NCBI GenBank assembly: GCA_902792635.1
Contig: CADBAG010000025.1
Coordinates: 1 to 64,000 of the forward strand
Source of the DNA: an uncultured Prevotellaceae bacterium
Lineage (GTDB): Bacteria > Bacteroidota > Bacteroidia > Bacteroidales > Bacteroidaceae
Direction of reading: 5' to 3'
Length of the DNA stretch: 64,000 nucleotides
Made by a program: the position numbers and the translations under genes. The first letter of the stretch is position 1, and each line of letters begins with the position of its first letter. The notes beneath the pieces are model-generated. The model had not been told where the DNA came from. It saw nothing but the letters and a program-made list of their open reading frames with translations, and did not search any database. Below, in pieces: positions 45,068-54,788 of this stretch.

Positions 45068-46498
45068 TTAGTTAAACAAGTCTTCGAGAGTTATCTCGCA
45101 CTGCACGTGGGAAGAATACTCATTCCTGACAAGTCCATAAGTAGTGATGAATGTCGTCATGATCGATTTGTGCGTCTTTGTCTCCTCAAGGAAATCATTT
45201 TCCTTTGTCAGCAAATTGTCGTAGTATGCCTTTGTGATAGTAAAGGGTTGGTTATAAAATTTTATCTCGCATAGATTCACCGTATTGTCATTTCTATCTA
45301 TTACGAGGTCTATCTGCGCCCCCTTGTCAGAAGAGGCGCTTCTCCAAGATGACACCAAACTTTGCACGCCACTGATACCCAGCGCTTTCTTTATCTGCTG
45401 GATATGCGATAGACACAGCATCTCAAAGGCATATCCGCTCCATGCCCTATAGAGAGCACTGCCGAGAGAGTGAGTCCAGAAATGCTCGTCGCGATAGCGG
45501 TTCTTTTGGATGAAGTGGAAATAGAAAAGAGAATAAAAATCTGTCAGCTGGTATAAAGCTGTCTTCTTGATTTTTCCATAGGGCTCATAGCAACGTATAA
45601 AGCCACATGCCTCCAGTTCTTTGAGCATTGTCGTCAGTCCGCCGTTGTTCTGCAGTTTGGTAGTGTTGATGATATCCTGACGTGTCAGTCCTTTCATCTT
45701 CTTTGACAATGCCTCGACGATGCTGACATAATTAGCCGAATACTTAAATAGAGCCTTATATAGGTTATCAAACTCGCCATCCAGAGCGCAGCCCACCTCA
45801 AAGAAGAGCCTGTCGATGTTTTGTGCCACACTCAGTCCTTTCTCCATCTGGTTCAGATAGTAAGGCACACCACCCATGACCATGTAGCACTCTGCTATCT
45901 CCTTATTGGAATAGCTGAAGCCTTTGGCATCGAAATACTCCTTACATTCGCCAAGAGTGAAAGGCTCAAGGGCGATGCGATGTGTCAGACGGTTATGCAG
46001 GCCGCCACGGTTGTTGATGAGCTTGTTGAGCATCCATGATGTTGCCGACCCGCAGGCCATGAGCTTGATGTCATCACGTGTTGAAGCCCATGAGTTCCAA
46101 AAATGCTCCAGTGCCGAGAGAAAACCAGAGCGGGGAGTGTCCATCCATGGTATCTCGTCGATAAAGATGATTTTCCTGCCTCGGGGTAGCTGACTCAAGT
46201 ATCGTGACAACTCTACAAAAGCAAGAATCCAGTTATCGGGAACATCTATTTCTTCTTTCCCTGTGTATTGTCTCAGGGCTACTGTGAAGTTGAGCAGCTG
46301 ATCCTGCATCGTCACATTGTCCATACCGGTAACGTAAAAGGCCAACTCAGGGCCAAAGAGCTTTCTGATGAGGAAGGTCTTTCCTATCCTTCTCCTTCCA
46401 TACACGGCAATGAATTCCGACTGGGTGCTGTCAGCCCATTGCAGCAGCTCCTCCTGCTCGCGTTTCCTGCCAATGATGTTATTCTTATTCATAAACAA
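45068..46498 (-). CDS. ATPase_2/DUF234-type AAA ATPase with nuclease-like C-terminus
   Basis: 476 residues (Met3 may be the start). STAND-like AAA domain with Walker A YGRRRIGKT (33-41), Walker B KIIFIDEIPW (near 125-133) and sensor ACGSATSWM. The middle holds a winged-helix region (LTRQDIINTTKLQNNGG). The C-terminal DUF234 domain has QIDLVIDR and LCEIKFY, the D...ExK pattern of PD-(D/E)XK nucleases. Such proteins are common in Bacteroidetes and archaea, scattered between strains, with no settled function; a role in mobile-DNA or conflict biology is often suggested. It has its own promoter. Confidence 0.88.
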   Translation of the reverse strand: MFMNKNNIIGRKREQEELLQWADSTQSEFIAVYGRRRIGKTFLIRKLFGPELAFYVTGMDNVTMQDQLLNFTVALRQYTGKEEIDVPDNWILAFVELSRYLSQLPRGRKIIFIDEIPWMDTPRSGFLSALEHFWNSWASTRDDIKLMACGSATSWMLNKLINNRGGLHNRLTHRIALEPFTLGECKEYFDAKGFSYSNKEIAECYMVMGGVPYYLNQMEKGLSVAQNIDRLFFEVGCALDGEFDNLYKALFKYSANYVSIVEALSKKMKGLTRQDIINTTKLQNNGGLTTMLKELEACGFIRCYEPYGKIKKTALYQLTDFYSLFYFHFIQKNRYRDEHFWTHSLGSALYRAWSGYAFEMLCLSHIQQIKKALGISGVQSLVSSWRSASSDKGAQIDLVIDRNDNTVNLCEIKFYNQPFTITKAYYDNLLTKENDFLEETKTHKSIMTTFITTYGLVRNEYSSHVQCEITLEDLFN

Positions 46499-46517
46499 TG
46501 ACCATGTATAACTTGCG

Positions 46518-46549
46518 CAAAGTTATAAAATATATATGGATTACGCAAG
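46518..46549 (-). promoter_or_regulatory. Promoter of the DUF234 ATPase gene
   Basis: On the minus strand CTTG (46546-46549), a 20-base gap, TAACTTTG (46518-46525). It uses the same CTTG variant of the -33 box as the susC promoter. It overlaps the last bases of the 46552 gene region. Confidence 0.6.
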
Positions 46550-46551
46550 TT

Positions 46552-46941
46552 TTAAGGGCTCATAATTGAGGTAAATCCGTATATACGCTCCCCATTATCC
46601 TTCCTTATTTTGACCCCTTGTATCATGCACACATACTCAATGATGCACAGCACAACTAAAGCCGCCAAAGTTGTAAATACGAGGGCGTTAAGCGTATAGG
46701 AGGAGCCTTCCTTAAACTTTCCTATAGTCAGGGCACATGTCGAGGTTGAATTGATAAACACACAGCCATAACCGTACAGTACAGCCAACAACGTGCAAAA
46801 TAGGGTTATGCTCGCACTATAGCTTTGATTGTAGTTCTCGGCAAACTGATCGTGAAGGCTTTGCTCCATGTTTTCTTCCATCTTATCCTTCATCTCTTTC
46901 TTGATCTCTTCCTTGTTCTTTTCCTTATCTTCGTCACTCAT
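46552..46941 (-). CDS. Small membrane protein, unknown function
   Basis: 129 residues. The first 35 are a charged helix (DEDKEKNKEEIKKEMKDKME), probably coiled coil; two membrane helices follow (SITLFCTLLAVLYGYGCVF and LNALVFTTLAALVVLCIIEY). Topology suggests both ends are cytoplasmic. It has a -7 box TAACTTTG (46991-46998, minus strand) and lies just upstream of the DUF234 ATPase gene on the same strand. No family recognised; the pairing with the ATPase may be chance. Confidence 0.7.
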   Translation of the reverse strand: MSDEDKEKNKEEIKKEMKDKMEENMEQSLHDQFAENYNQSYSASITLFCTLLAVLYGYGCVFINSTSTCALTIGKFKEGSSYTLNALVFTTLAALVVLCIIEYVCMIQGVKIRKDNGERIYGFTSIMSP

Positions 46942-47260
46942 AAGCTTTGAAGTTATTATGATTCATGAACCTATATTATTATTATCTTCGCAAAGTTATG
47001 TAAAAATGTCGATAGGTCATTGTTCCATTTTGTTCCATTTCGCATCAGACACGAAAAAAGTTGGGGAGGGGTGAAGGTGAGGGAGTTGTGGGCGAACACG
47101 GAGACAGGATCTTATGCAGAACAACGGAGGGTAGGTTTAGCCGCGGACAACACAGACGGACGCAGACTGGCCGCTTCGCGGCTTTTCTCAACATTACTTT
47201 CCAACATTACTTTCCAACATTAATTTCCATCAATGCCCATTAATTTGCCATTAAGTTTAT

Positions 47261-47445
47261 GAAGACAATCTAAGACAATTCACGACAATGATAAACAAAA
47301 TAATATTGTCGGTTATTGTCGACTATTGTCCGAGGTTGTCGTTAAGAGATATTTTAAGAAGACAATCTAAGACAATTCACGACAATGATAAACAAAATAA
47401 TATTGTCGGTTATTGTCGACTATTGTACGAGGTTGTCGTTAGGAG
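47261..47445. repeat. Duplicated array of GACAAT sites at 10-base spacing
   Basis: Two copies of an about 87-base block (47261-47347 and 47358-47445, one clear difference). Within each, GACAAT occurs three times at exactly 10-base intervals (47264, 47274, 47284), then ATTGTC three times at the same interval (47305, 47315, 47325) and GTTGTC once (47335). The two halves pair as an imperfect hairpin. The region 46942-47260 before it has no gene, only a GGCCGCTTCGCGGC hairpin and AT-rich spacer. Confidence 0.9.
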
Positions 47446-47460
47446 AAAAACCTTAAATAT

Positions 47461-47804
47461 GGTTCTTTTCGGATTGATAAGGTCCCCGGAGGGGGCCAAT
47501 AAGGTTAGCCCCAGGTAAGGAGCGCAGCGACGTAACCTGGGGTTTAACATTGGGCGGATTAACCTGACCTGTCGGCCTCGTAGAGGGCGAACATGGGCGA
47601 GTTGCTGGTTACAAATGGGATTAAACCATGTTCGCCCTCTTCGAGGCCGGTAGTCAGGTCATCCTCTCTCAACCACAACCCCACGTTTCGGCTGCGCCTC
47701 ACGTGGGGCTAACCATGTTTGCCCTCTTCGAGGGCATTCAACGTCAGTTGGTCTACTCCCTATTGCCATTATCAGAATCTCAATTTTCAACCGTACAGCT
47801 CGAA
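47461..47804. repeat. Palindromic element, type 1, mixed ends
   Basis: Left end GGTTCTTTTCGGATTGATAA followed by a CCCCGGAGGGGG hairpin; CCCCAGGT...ACCTGGGG; GGCCTCGTAGAGGGC; centre; GCCCTCTTCGAGGCC; CCCCACGT...ACGTGGGG; GCCCTCTTCGAGGGC; right end TTTCAACCGTACAGCTCGAA. It combines the left end of one subtype with the right end of the other. Confidence 0.9.
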
Positions 47805-47890
47805 ATGTTTTCCATCGTTGGTCTTTATTGCAAAGTTACACAATAAAGACGGGAAAAGAAAAAGAAAAGGAGAAAAACGTAGGGGATGCT

Positions 47891-47921
47891 AAAAACAATA
47901 GGGCGGCCACAAGGGCCGCCC
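47891..47921 (-). terminator. Terminator after the M16 peptidase gene
   Basis: On the minus strand GGGCGGCC, five bases, GGCCGCCC, then TATTGTTTTT. It lies just after the peptidase stop codon. Confidence 0.8.
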
Positions 47922-47928
47922 CTACGGT

Positions 47929-50754
47929 TTATTCCGGCAGCATCACGATGCTTACCTTGTTGGCGCCTGCGAGGAAGTCCTTGACGAAAGCGGAGATCTT
48001 CTCAGGAGTCTGAGCCTTCACGAGGTCAGCATACTGTGTGTGGTCATCGCGGTGCATGATATAATCGTTCCAGACGATGTCGCTCCAGTAGCCGTTGGTC
48101 TTGAGGGCACTGTCATGCTGCTTGAGCATGAGTTTCTGCACCTTGTCGAGCATCTCGGGATCGCACTTCACGGCGAGGTCCTTGACAGCCTGGTCCATGA
48201 TCTTCAGTGCGACATCCTTCTTCTCGGGCTTGAAGGGGCAGTAGCCGATGAGCTGTGCGATATGGTAACCGTCATCAGCGATGCTCATGACACCCTGTGC
48301 GCCACAGGTGTAGGCGGCACTTGCCTCCTCACGGATCTGCTTGAGGTAGACCATCGAGAGCACCTGGCCGGCGATGTCAGCCTCAATGCTGCGCTCCTGC
48401 GTGTAAGGCAGTGAGGGGTTCATCCAGAACATCTCAGCAATCGACTTCGGCGTCTCCATCTTACGCTTGAAGGTGTTGTCGACATTCTTCTTCGTAGGAT
48501 AGGTCGTGCGCTGTCCGGCAGCGTTCTTACCCTTTGAAGGCAGTGCACCGAGGTACTGGCATACGAGCGGACGGATCGTAGCGTCGTCGAAGTTACCGAT
48601 GATCTCAAACACCCAGCCCTTGGCGTTGGCTGTGCGCTCCTTCGCCATCTGCAGGATGCGGTCGTAGGACACGTCCTTGAGGTCTTTGAGCAGCAGCGGG
48701 CGCTCACGCCAGTTGTCCTCATAGATTGCTTTTCTGACAGAGTCGGAGTAAGCTGTCTGCGGATCGAGGTCGCGGTTCTTCAGGCTCACCTCATACTGCT
48801 GCATGAGGTTGTTGTACGAATCGGTGTCCTTCTTGATATTCGTGAAATAGAGATATGTGAGCTGCAGCATCGTTTCCACATCCTTCGGTGTAGAGCTGCC
48901 ATCGAGAGACATACGGCGGCTGTTCATCTTCAAGGTTGCGTTGGCAATCTTTCCGGCGAGTGCCTTACCGAGCTCGATAGAGCCGAAGTCGCCGAGGCCA
49001 CTGTTGTCGATGACATCATTGAACATCTGGAGGTTGGCGAAATCTGCCTTGCTATAGTTGCTCTCACCGGATCCACCCACGCCACTCATCGTGACTTGGT
49101 CCTTCTTGTAGTCAGTCTTCTTGAGAAGCACCGTCACACCGTTGGAGAGGGTGAGAATATCGTAGTCGAACTTCTTACTCTTCACCTCCTTCTTGATCTT
49201 TCCGGGCTTGGGGAGCTCCTTCATGATCGGTTCATTCTTCACGTTGTCCACGTAAGCCTCGACCTTAGCGGTGCGTGCCTCACGTACGGCTCCGAGGAGC
49301 TGGTCAGCGGTAGGATAGACTGCTCCGTCCTTCTCATTGTTGAAGTTGATGACGACGAGGTTCGTGTCACTCTTGGCATAGAGCTCCGGCAACACCTGGT
49401 TGACAGCCTCGAGGGGGATCTGCGGCACGAGCTTCTTCATGAGGTTGTAAGTATAGTCGATGGACGGCATCGGCTCATTGGAGAGGAACCAGGCGAGGGC
49501 CTGACCATAGAACATACTGTTGGAGCGCTTGTCGCGGCCCTGCCACATCTGATCGAGCGACGACAACATGTTCTCCTTGTAGCGGGCATACTCCGTAGCC
49601 GTGAAGCCATAGTCGGCAGCCTGCTTGACGACGGTGAGCGCAGCCTTGGTAGCTGCAGCGGCCTGACTCATGTCCTTCGGCATGATATCGACCTCGAAGG
49701 CATCCTTCGTCTTGGAGAAGAGATAGTCGCCATCGCCAGCCTGTGCACCTACGAAGGGGCAGTCAGCTTTCTGTGCAGCCTCGTTGAAACGAGTGCCGAG
49801 CATGCCGAGCGCAGCATTCTTCACATATTCAGACAGCGTGTATTCGAGCGACTGCTTGAGTGAGTCGGGCACAGCGTCGTGCTTCATCATGACCATGACG
49901 CCCGTCTGCTGGTATTCCTTATCCTTGTCGATGACGACGATCGGCTGATCGTTGTCGGGCACGGGCTCATCCACGAGCTTCGCCTCGTTGGCGGGGTTCT
50001 TGATGCCGCCGAAGAGTTTCTTGATAGCAGCCTCTGTCTTGTTGACGTCGACGTCACCGATGACAATGATGCCCTGGTGATCGGGATGATACCATTTGTG
50101 ATAATAATCGACGAGCTCCTTACGCTTGAAGTTGTCGACGACCGACATCAGACCAATCGGATAGCGACGGCCATACTTCGATCCGGGATAGAGCTTCTCG
50201 AGGTTACGCTCGAGCATACGGCTCTGTGCGGACGTACGGAGACGCCACTCTTCATGGATGACGCCGCGCTCCTTGTCGATCTCGCTCTGCTCCAAGGAGA
50301 GGCCACAGGACCAGTCGCGGAGGATGAGCAGACAGGAGTCGAGCGTGGAGACAGAGTTTGTCGGCACGTTGTCGATGTTGTACACAGTCTGGTCGATGGA
50401 GGTGTAGGCATTGAGATCGCCGCCGAACTCGATGCCCTTGGAGCGGCACCACTCAATGAGGTCGTTGCCTTTGAAGTGGTCGGAGCCATTGAACGCCATG
50501 TGCTCGAGGAAATGGGCGAGACCGCGCTGGTCCTCATTCTCCTCTAAGGAGCCCACCTTCTGCGCGATGTAGAAGTTGGCACGGTGCTCCGGCCAGTTGT
50601 TGTGACGGATGATGTAAGTCAGTCCGTTCGGCAGCTTGCCAATGCGGAAAGCTGTGTCCACAGGTACCGTCATGTCCGGCATTTGCGCGCTGACTGTCGT
50701 GACAGCGGTGAGCAAAAGCAACAGAGAGACGATGATGTGCTTCATGTTCATCAT
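47929..50754 (-). CDS. M16 family zinc metallopeptidase (pitrilysin-like), exported
   Basis: 941 residues with a signal peptide (ends TTVSAQ). Inverted zinc motif HFLEH (His81, Glu84, His85) in the first M16 half, followed by the usual downstream Glu region (SEIDKERGVIHEEWR). A second, inactive-type M16 half starts about 510 (KKFDYDILTLSNGVTVLLK). Such two-domain enzymes cut peptides in the periplasm. A -7 box lies at 50823-50830 on the minus strand. Met3 or Met4 may be the actual start. Confidence 0.93.
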   Translation of the reverse strand: MMNMKHIIVSLLLLLTAVTTVSAQMPDMTVPVDTAFRIGKLPNGLTYIIRHNNWPEHRANFYIAQKVGSLEENEDQRGLAHFLEHMAFNGSDHFKGNDLIEWCRSKGIEFGGDLNAYTSIDQTVYNIDNVPTNSVSTLDSCLLILRDWSCGLSLEQSEIDKERGVIHEEWRLRTSAQSRMLERNLEKLYPGSKYGRRYPIGLMSVVDNFKRKELVDYYHKWYHPDHQGIIVIGDVDVNKTEAAIKKLFGGIKNPANEAKLVDEPVPDNDQPIVVIDKDKEYQQTGVMVMMKHDAVPDSLKQSLEYTLSEYVKNAALGMLGTRFNEAAQKADCPFVGAQAGDGDYLFSKTKDAFEVDIMPKDMSQAAAATKAALTVVKQAADYGFTATEYARYKENMLSSLDQMWQGRDKRSNSMFYGQALAWFLSNEPMPSIDYTYNLMKKLVPQIPLEAVNQVLPELYAKSDTNLVVINFNNEKDGAVYPTADQLLGAVREARTAKVEAYVDNVKNEPIMKELPKPGKIKKEVKSKKFDYDILTLSNGVTVLLKKTDYKKDQVTMSGVGGSGESNYSKADFANLQMFNDVIDNSGLGDFGSIELGKALAGKIANATLKMNSRRMSLDGSSTPKDVETMLQLTYLYFTNIKKDTDSYNNLMQQYEVSLKNRDLDPQTAYSDSVRKAIYEDNWRERPLLLKDLKDVSYDRILQMAKERTANAKGWVFEIIGNFDDATIRPLVCQYLGALPSKGKNAAGQRTTYPTKKNVDNTFKRKMETPKSIAEMFWMNPSLPYTQERSIEADIAGQVLSMVYLKQIREEASAAYTCGAQGVMSIADDGYHIAQLIGYCPFKPEKKDVALKIMDQAVKDLAVKCDPEMLDKVQKLMLKQHDSALKTNGYWSDIVWNDYIMHRDDHTQYADLVKAQTPEKISAFVKDFLAGANKVSIVMLPE

Positions 50755-50930
50755 AGATTTAATTATAGTATAATATAAGAGAATAAATTCTCAAAAATAA
50801 TCTCTTCTTTTCATATTGTACGCAAAGTTACAACTTTTGGGTACGATATTCCTATTAATAAGTGTGATTTTTTTTGTCGTTGTCGTTCTTTTAGGTTAAA
50901 TTTGCACTCAAATAAAGGATAAATTTATAA

Positions 50931-52454
50931 ATGAGTCTTACAAAGATTGCCGAGAAGTTCTTCCTTCCTCGGCAGAAAGAGTTTGAAAAGCATTATACAG
51001 AGCCTGAGAAATTGCAGGCGAATGCATTGTCGTACCTTATCTCCAAGGGGCGCGACACGGAGTATGGCCGTGCCCATGCTTTTGAGAATATCGACAGCTA
51101 TGATGACTTTTCAAAGAATGTCCCCATCAATACCTATGAGGAGCTGAAGGGCGACATCGACCGCATGCGCCATGGCGAGATGAACGTGTTGTGGCCCGGA
51201 CTGGTCAAGTGGTACGCCAAGTCGTCGGGTACGACGAACGACAAGTCGAAGTTCATTCCCGTGTCCAATGCCGGACTTCACAATATTCATTACAAAGGCG
51301 GAGCCGACGTTGTGGCGTTCTATCTGCGCAACCACCCTGAGAGCCGTATCTTCGACGGCAAGTCGCTCATTCTCGGTGGCAGTCATTCGCCCAACTATAA
51401 TGTGGAAGGATCACTTGTGGGTGACCTCTCGGCCATCCTTATCGAGAATATCAATCCCTTCGTCAATATGTTCTTCCGCGTGCCGAAGAAGCGCACGGCG
51501 CTGCTCTCCGACTTCGAACTGAAGCGCGACCGCATCGCACACGAGTGCCTCCATAAGAACGTCACTAATATCTCCGGTGTACCGTCGTGGATGCTGAGCG
51601 TCCTCGTCCGCGTCTTAGAGATCTCAGGCAAGAAGCATATTGAAGACGTGTGGCCCAACTTAGAGGTATTCTTCCACGGGGGCATCGCCTTCACGCCGTA
51701 CCGCAAGCAGTATGAGGAGATCATCACCTCGCCGAACATGCACTACATGGAGACCTACAATGCCTCAGAAGGATTCTTCGGTATCCAGGATGATCCCAAC
51801 GACCACTCCATGCTGCTGATGCTCGACTATGGTGTCTACTATGAGTTCATCCCCTTGGAGGATGTGGGCAAGCCCGATGCTGTCGCTATTCCCTTGGAGG
51901 CTGTGGAGACCGGGAAGAACTATGCCATGGTCATCACCACGTCGTGTGGACTGTGGCGTTATATGATCGGTGACACCGTGTCGTTCACCTCGACCAAGCC
52001 GTATAAGTTTATCATCACCGGCCGTACGAAATATTTCATCAATGCCTTCGGTGAGGAGCTTATCCAGGACAATGCCGAGAAAGGTCTGGCCTATGCCTGT
52101 GAGCAGACGGGTGCACAGATCCTTGAGTATACCGCCGCACCGGTCTATATGGATGAGAATGCGAAGTGCCGCCATCAGTGGCTCATCGAGTTCTCCAAAG
52201 ATCCCGACGATATGAAGAAGTTCGCCGACTGTCTCGACACGAAGCTGCAGGAGATCAACTCCGACTATGAGGCCAAGCGCTTCCATGATGTCACGCTCCA
52301 GCACCTCGAGGTCGTCAAGGCCCATCCTCACCTCTTCGAGGAGTGGCTCAAGTCGAAGGGCAAGCTCGGCGGCCAGCATAAGGTGCCCCGACTGAGCAAC
52401 TCGAGAAAGAACATGGACGAGCTGCTTGAGCTCAATGGCAACTATCAGCACTAA
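50931..52454 (+). CDS. GH3 auxin-promoter family (adenylate-forming) protein
   Basis: 507 residues. Motifs of the GH3/JAR1 acyl-acid-amido synthetase fold: SSGTTNDKSKFIPVS (phosphate-binding loop), YNASEGFFGIQ (A5-like) and YMIGDTVSFTSTKPYKFIITGRTKYFINAFGEE (A7-A8 like region). Plant members join amino acids to auxin or jasmonate; bacterial members are widespread in Bacteroidetes with no known substrate. It lies 18 bases before the Ig-like lipoprotein gene. Confidence 0.92.
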   Translation: MSLTKIAEKFFLPRQKEFEKHYTEPEKLQANALSYLISKGRDTEYGRAHAFENIDSYDDFSKNVPINTYEELKGDIDRMRHGEMNVLWPGLVKWYAKSSGTTNDKSKFIPVSNAGLHNIHYKGGADVVAFYLRNHPESRIFDGKSLILGGSHSPNYNVEGSLVGDLSAILIENINPFVNMFFRVPKKRTALLSDFELKRDRIAHECLHKNVTNISGVPSWMLSVLVRVLEISGKKHIEDVWPNLEVFFHGGIAFTPYRKQYEEIITSPNMHYMETYNASEGFFGIQDDPNDHSMLLMLDYGVYYEFIPLEDVGKPDAVAIPLEAVETGKNYAMVITTSCGLWRYMIGDTVSFTSTKPYKFIITGRTKYFINAFGEELIQDNAEKGLAYACEQTGAQILEYTAAPVYMDENAKCRHQWLIEFSKDPDDMKKFADCLDTKLQEINSDYEAKRFHDVTLQHLEVVKAHPHLFEEWLKSKGKLGGQHKVPRLSNSRKNMDELLELNGNYQH

Positions 52455-52472
52455 TCCCTTACAGCTTGTGGC

Positions 52473-54413
52473 ATGAGAATCAGTAAACAGATATTTCTTT
52501 TCGCTGTCCTTACGCTGGCACTGCTGCAAGGCTGTGCACGCATGGGCAACCCCGACGGCGGCTGGTACGACGAGACGCCTCCGAAAGTCATCGGAGCTGA
52601 TCCCGCCGACGGGGCGACGAATGTCAACAAGAAAAAGCTGTATATCAACTTCAGTGAGTTTATCAAGATCGATAACCCCACGGAGAATGTCGTCGTGTCG
52701 CCTCCACAGCTCGAGGCACCGGAGATCAAAGGCGAGGGCAAGCGCATCGCCGTGAAGCTCGTCGACTCGCTCAAGGCTAACACGACCTATACCATCGACT
52801 TCTCCAGTGCCATCAGTGACAACAATGAGGGCAACCCCCTTGGCGACTACACCTACACCTTCTCCACGGGGGATCATATCGATACCCTTCAGGTGTCGGG
52901 CTATGTCATCAGTGCCGAGGATCTCGAGCCGGTGAAAGGTATCCTCGTGGGACTCTACAGCGACCTCTCCGACACCGCCTTCCAGAAGAAGCCGATGCTG
53001 CGTGTGTCGAAGACTGACTCCCGAGGACATTTCACGATCAAAGGTATCGCACCCGGCAAGTATCATGTCTATGCCTTGCAGGATGCCGACGGCAACTACA
53101 TGTTCAATCAGAAGAGTGAGATGCTCGCCTTCAATCACGACATCATCGAGCCGTCGTTCAAGCCCGACACACGACAGGACACGATATGGACCGACTCTCT
53201 GCATATCGCCTCCATCGATGTGGTGAAATACACCCATTTCCTGCCGGACAACATTTGTCTGCGCGCGTTCAACGAGATCCTCACGAACCGCTATCTCGTC
53301 AAGAGTGACCGCGCCAATGCCAACCACTTCACCCTCTATTACAGTTACGGTGACAGTGTGCTTCCGAAGATCAAAGGTCTGAACTTCAATGCTGACAACG
53401 CGTTCCTCACGGAGGCTACGGCCAAGCGCGACACCATCACTTACTGGCTCCGCGATACGGCGCTCGTCAATCAGGACACCTTAGACATTCAGCTCACGCA
53501 CAACATCACCGACTCCCTCGGCGTCTTGCGTGAGCAGGTTGACACGCTCCAGCTCATCGCCAAGACATCCTATGCCAAGCGACTGAAGGATGCGCAGAAG
53601 AAGTTCAAGGACTGGCAGAAAGAGCAGGAGAAGAAAAAGAAGAAGGACATGCCCTACGACAGCATCATGCCGCCGGAGGAGCTGAAACTTAATATCTCGC
53701 CCTCGGGTGACATGAACCCCGACCAAAACGTCACAATCCAGTCGGAGGTGCCGCTGCTCCCTGTCGACACGGCACATATACATCTCTATTCCCATCCGGA
53801 GAAAGACTCGCTGTGGTACCGCGAGCGTTACGAGCTCGACAAGGTCGACAATCGCACCTACCGCTTGTTGGCGGAGTGGCGCCCGGGCATGGAGTACAGC
53901 TTAGAGGCTGACAGTGCCACCTTCGTCTCGCTCTACGGCGAGGTGTCGGCAAAGATTAAGCAAGGGCTCAAGGTACGGTCCAACGACTCCTACGCCTCGC
54001 TCCTCATGACGCTCGATGGCATGCAGGGCAAGCACGTCATCGCACAGCTCCTCGACGGATCGGGCAAGGTTGTCAAGGAGGTCTTTACCGACAATGGACA
54101 GGCGGAGTTCTATTATCTCCAGGCCGGTAAATACTATCTTCGCATCATCGTCGATGCCAATAACAACCGGCGGTGGGACACGGGCGACTATGAGAAAATC
54201 ATTGAGCCCGAGGAGGTATACTATGACCCCGAGGTCATTGAGTGCAAGGAGAAATGGGACCTCACGCTGTCATGGAACCCCACTGCGAAACCCTTGTGGC
54301 AGCAGAAGCCTGAGGCTATCACGAAGCAGAAGGCAGACAAGCAGCAGACCATCAAGCACCGCAACATCGAGCGGGCCAAACAGCTCGGCATACAGTATAT
54401 CCCGAAGCCGTAA
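52473..54413 (+). CDS. Ig-like (Big_5) domain lipoprotein
   Basis: 646 residues. Lipobox LLQGC with Cys21. The first mature domain (VIGADPADGATNVNKKKLYI to about 135, ending TYTFSTGDHID) is a Big_5-type immunoglobulin-like domain. Next is a prealbumin-like segment (VSGYVISAEDLEPVKGILVG to GKYHVYALQDADGNY), then more beta segments; a Lys-rich helix (KKFKDWQKEQEKKKKKDM) lies near 390. Conserved in Bacteroidetes, role unknown; envelope location is clear. Confidence 0.88.
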   Translation: MRISKQIFLFAVLTLALLQGCARMGNPDGGWYDETPPKVIGADPADGATNVNKKKLYINFSEFIKIDNPTENVVVSPPQLEAPEIKGEGKRIAVKLVDSLKANTTYTIDFSSAISDNNEGNPLGDYTYTFSTGDHIDTLQVSGYVISAEDLEPVKGILVGLYSDLSDTAFQKKPMLRVSKTDSRGHFTIKGIAPGKYHVYALQDADGNYMFNQKSEMLAFNHDIIEPSFKPDTRQDTIWTDSLHIASIDVVKYTHFLPDNICLRAFNEILTNRYLVKSDRANANHFTLYYSYGDSVLPKIKGLNFNADNAFLTEATAKRDTITYWLRDTALVNQDTLDIQLTHNITDSLGVLREQVDTLQLIAKTSYAKRLKDAQKKFKDWQKEQEKKKKKDMPYDSIMPPEELKLNISPSGDMNPDQNVTIQSEVPLLPVDTAHIHLYSHPEKDSLWYRERYELDKVDNRTYRLLAEWRPGMEYSLEADSATFVSLYGEVSAKIKQGLKVRSNDSYASLLMTLDGMQGKHVIAQLLDGSGKVVKEVFTDNGQAEFYYLQAGKYYLRIIVDANNNRRWDTGDYEKIIEPEEVYYDPEVIECKEKWDLTLSWNPTAKPLWQQKPEAITKQKADKQQTIKHRNIERAKQLGIQYIPKP

Positions 54414-54420
54414 AAACGGT

Positions 54421-54715
54421 CAGCACCTCGTAGAGTTGCCACATGGTTAGCCCCAGGTAAGGCACTGCACCTCGTAGAGGTGCCACATGGTTAGCCCCAG
54501 GTAAGGAGCGCAGCGACGCAACCTGGGGGGGGAGTGTCGGACGAGTACACCTGACCTGTCGGCCTCGAAGAGGGCGAACATGGGCTGGGCGCTGGTTAGC
54601 GAGGGTTCGCCCTCTCCGAGGCCGGATTGCAACGAAATACCCCGACCCCCACCCCAGGTTGCGTCGCTGCGCTCCTTACCTGGGGCTAACCAAGTTCAAC
54701 CTCTTCGAGGTTGTT
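54421..54715. repeat. Palindromic element, type 1, with duplicated left module
   Basis: CACCTCGTAGAG hairpin plus GCCCCAGGTAAGG occurs twice (54423 and 54470), then ACCTGGGG, GGCCTCGAAGAGGGC, a short centre, GCCCTCTCCGAGGCC, CCCCAGGT...ACCTGGGG, AACCTC-TTC-GAGGTT. The gap 54414-54788 contains nothing else of note. Confidence 0.88.
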
Positions 54716-54788
54716 CCGCTCAAAAAAAAACATTCATTTTGTTGATGACAAACAACCAACATAATCGTTATAACCAATAGACACTAAA

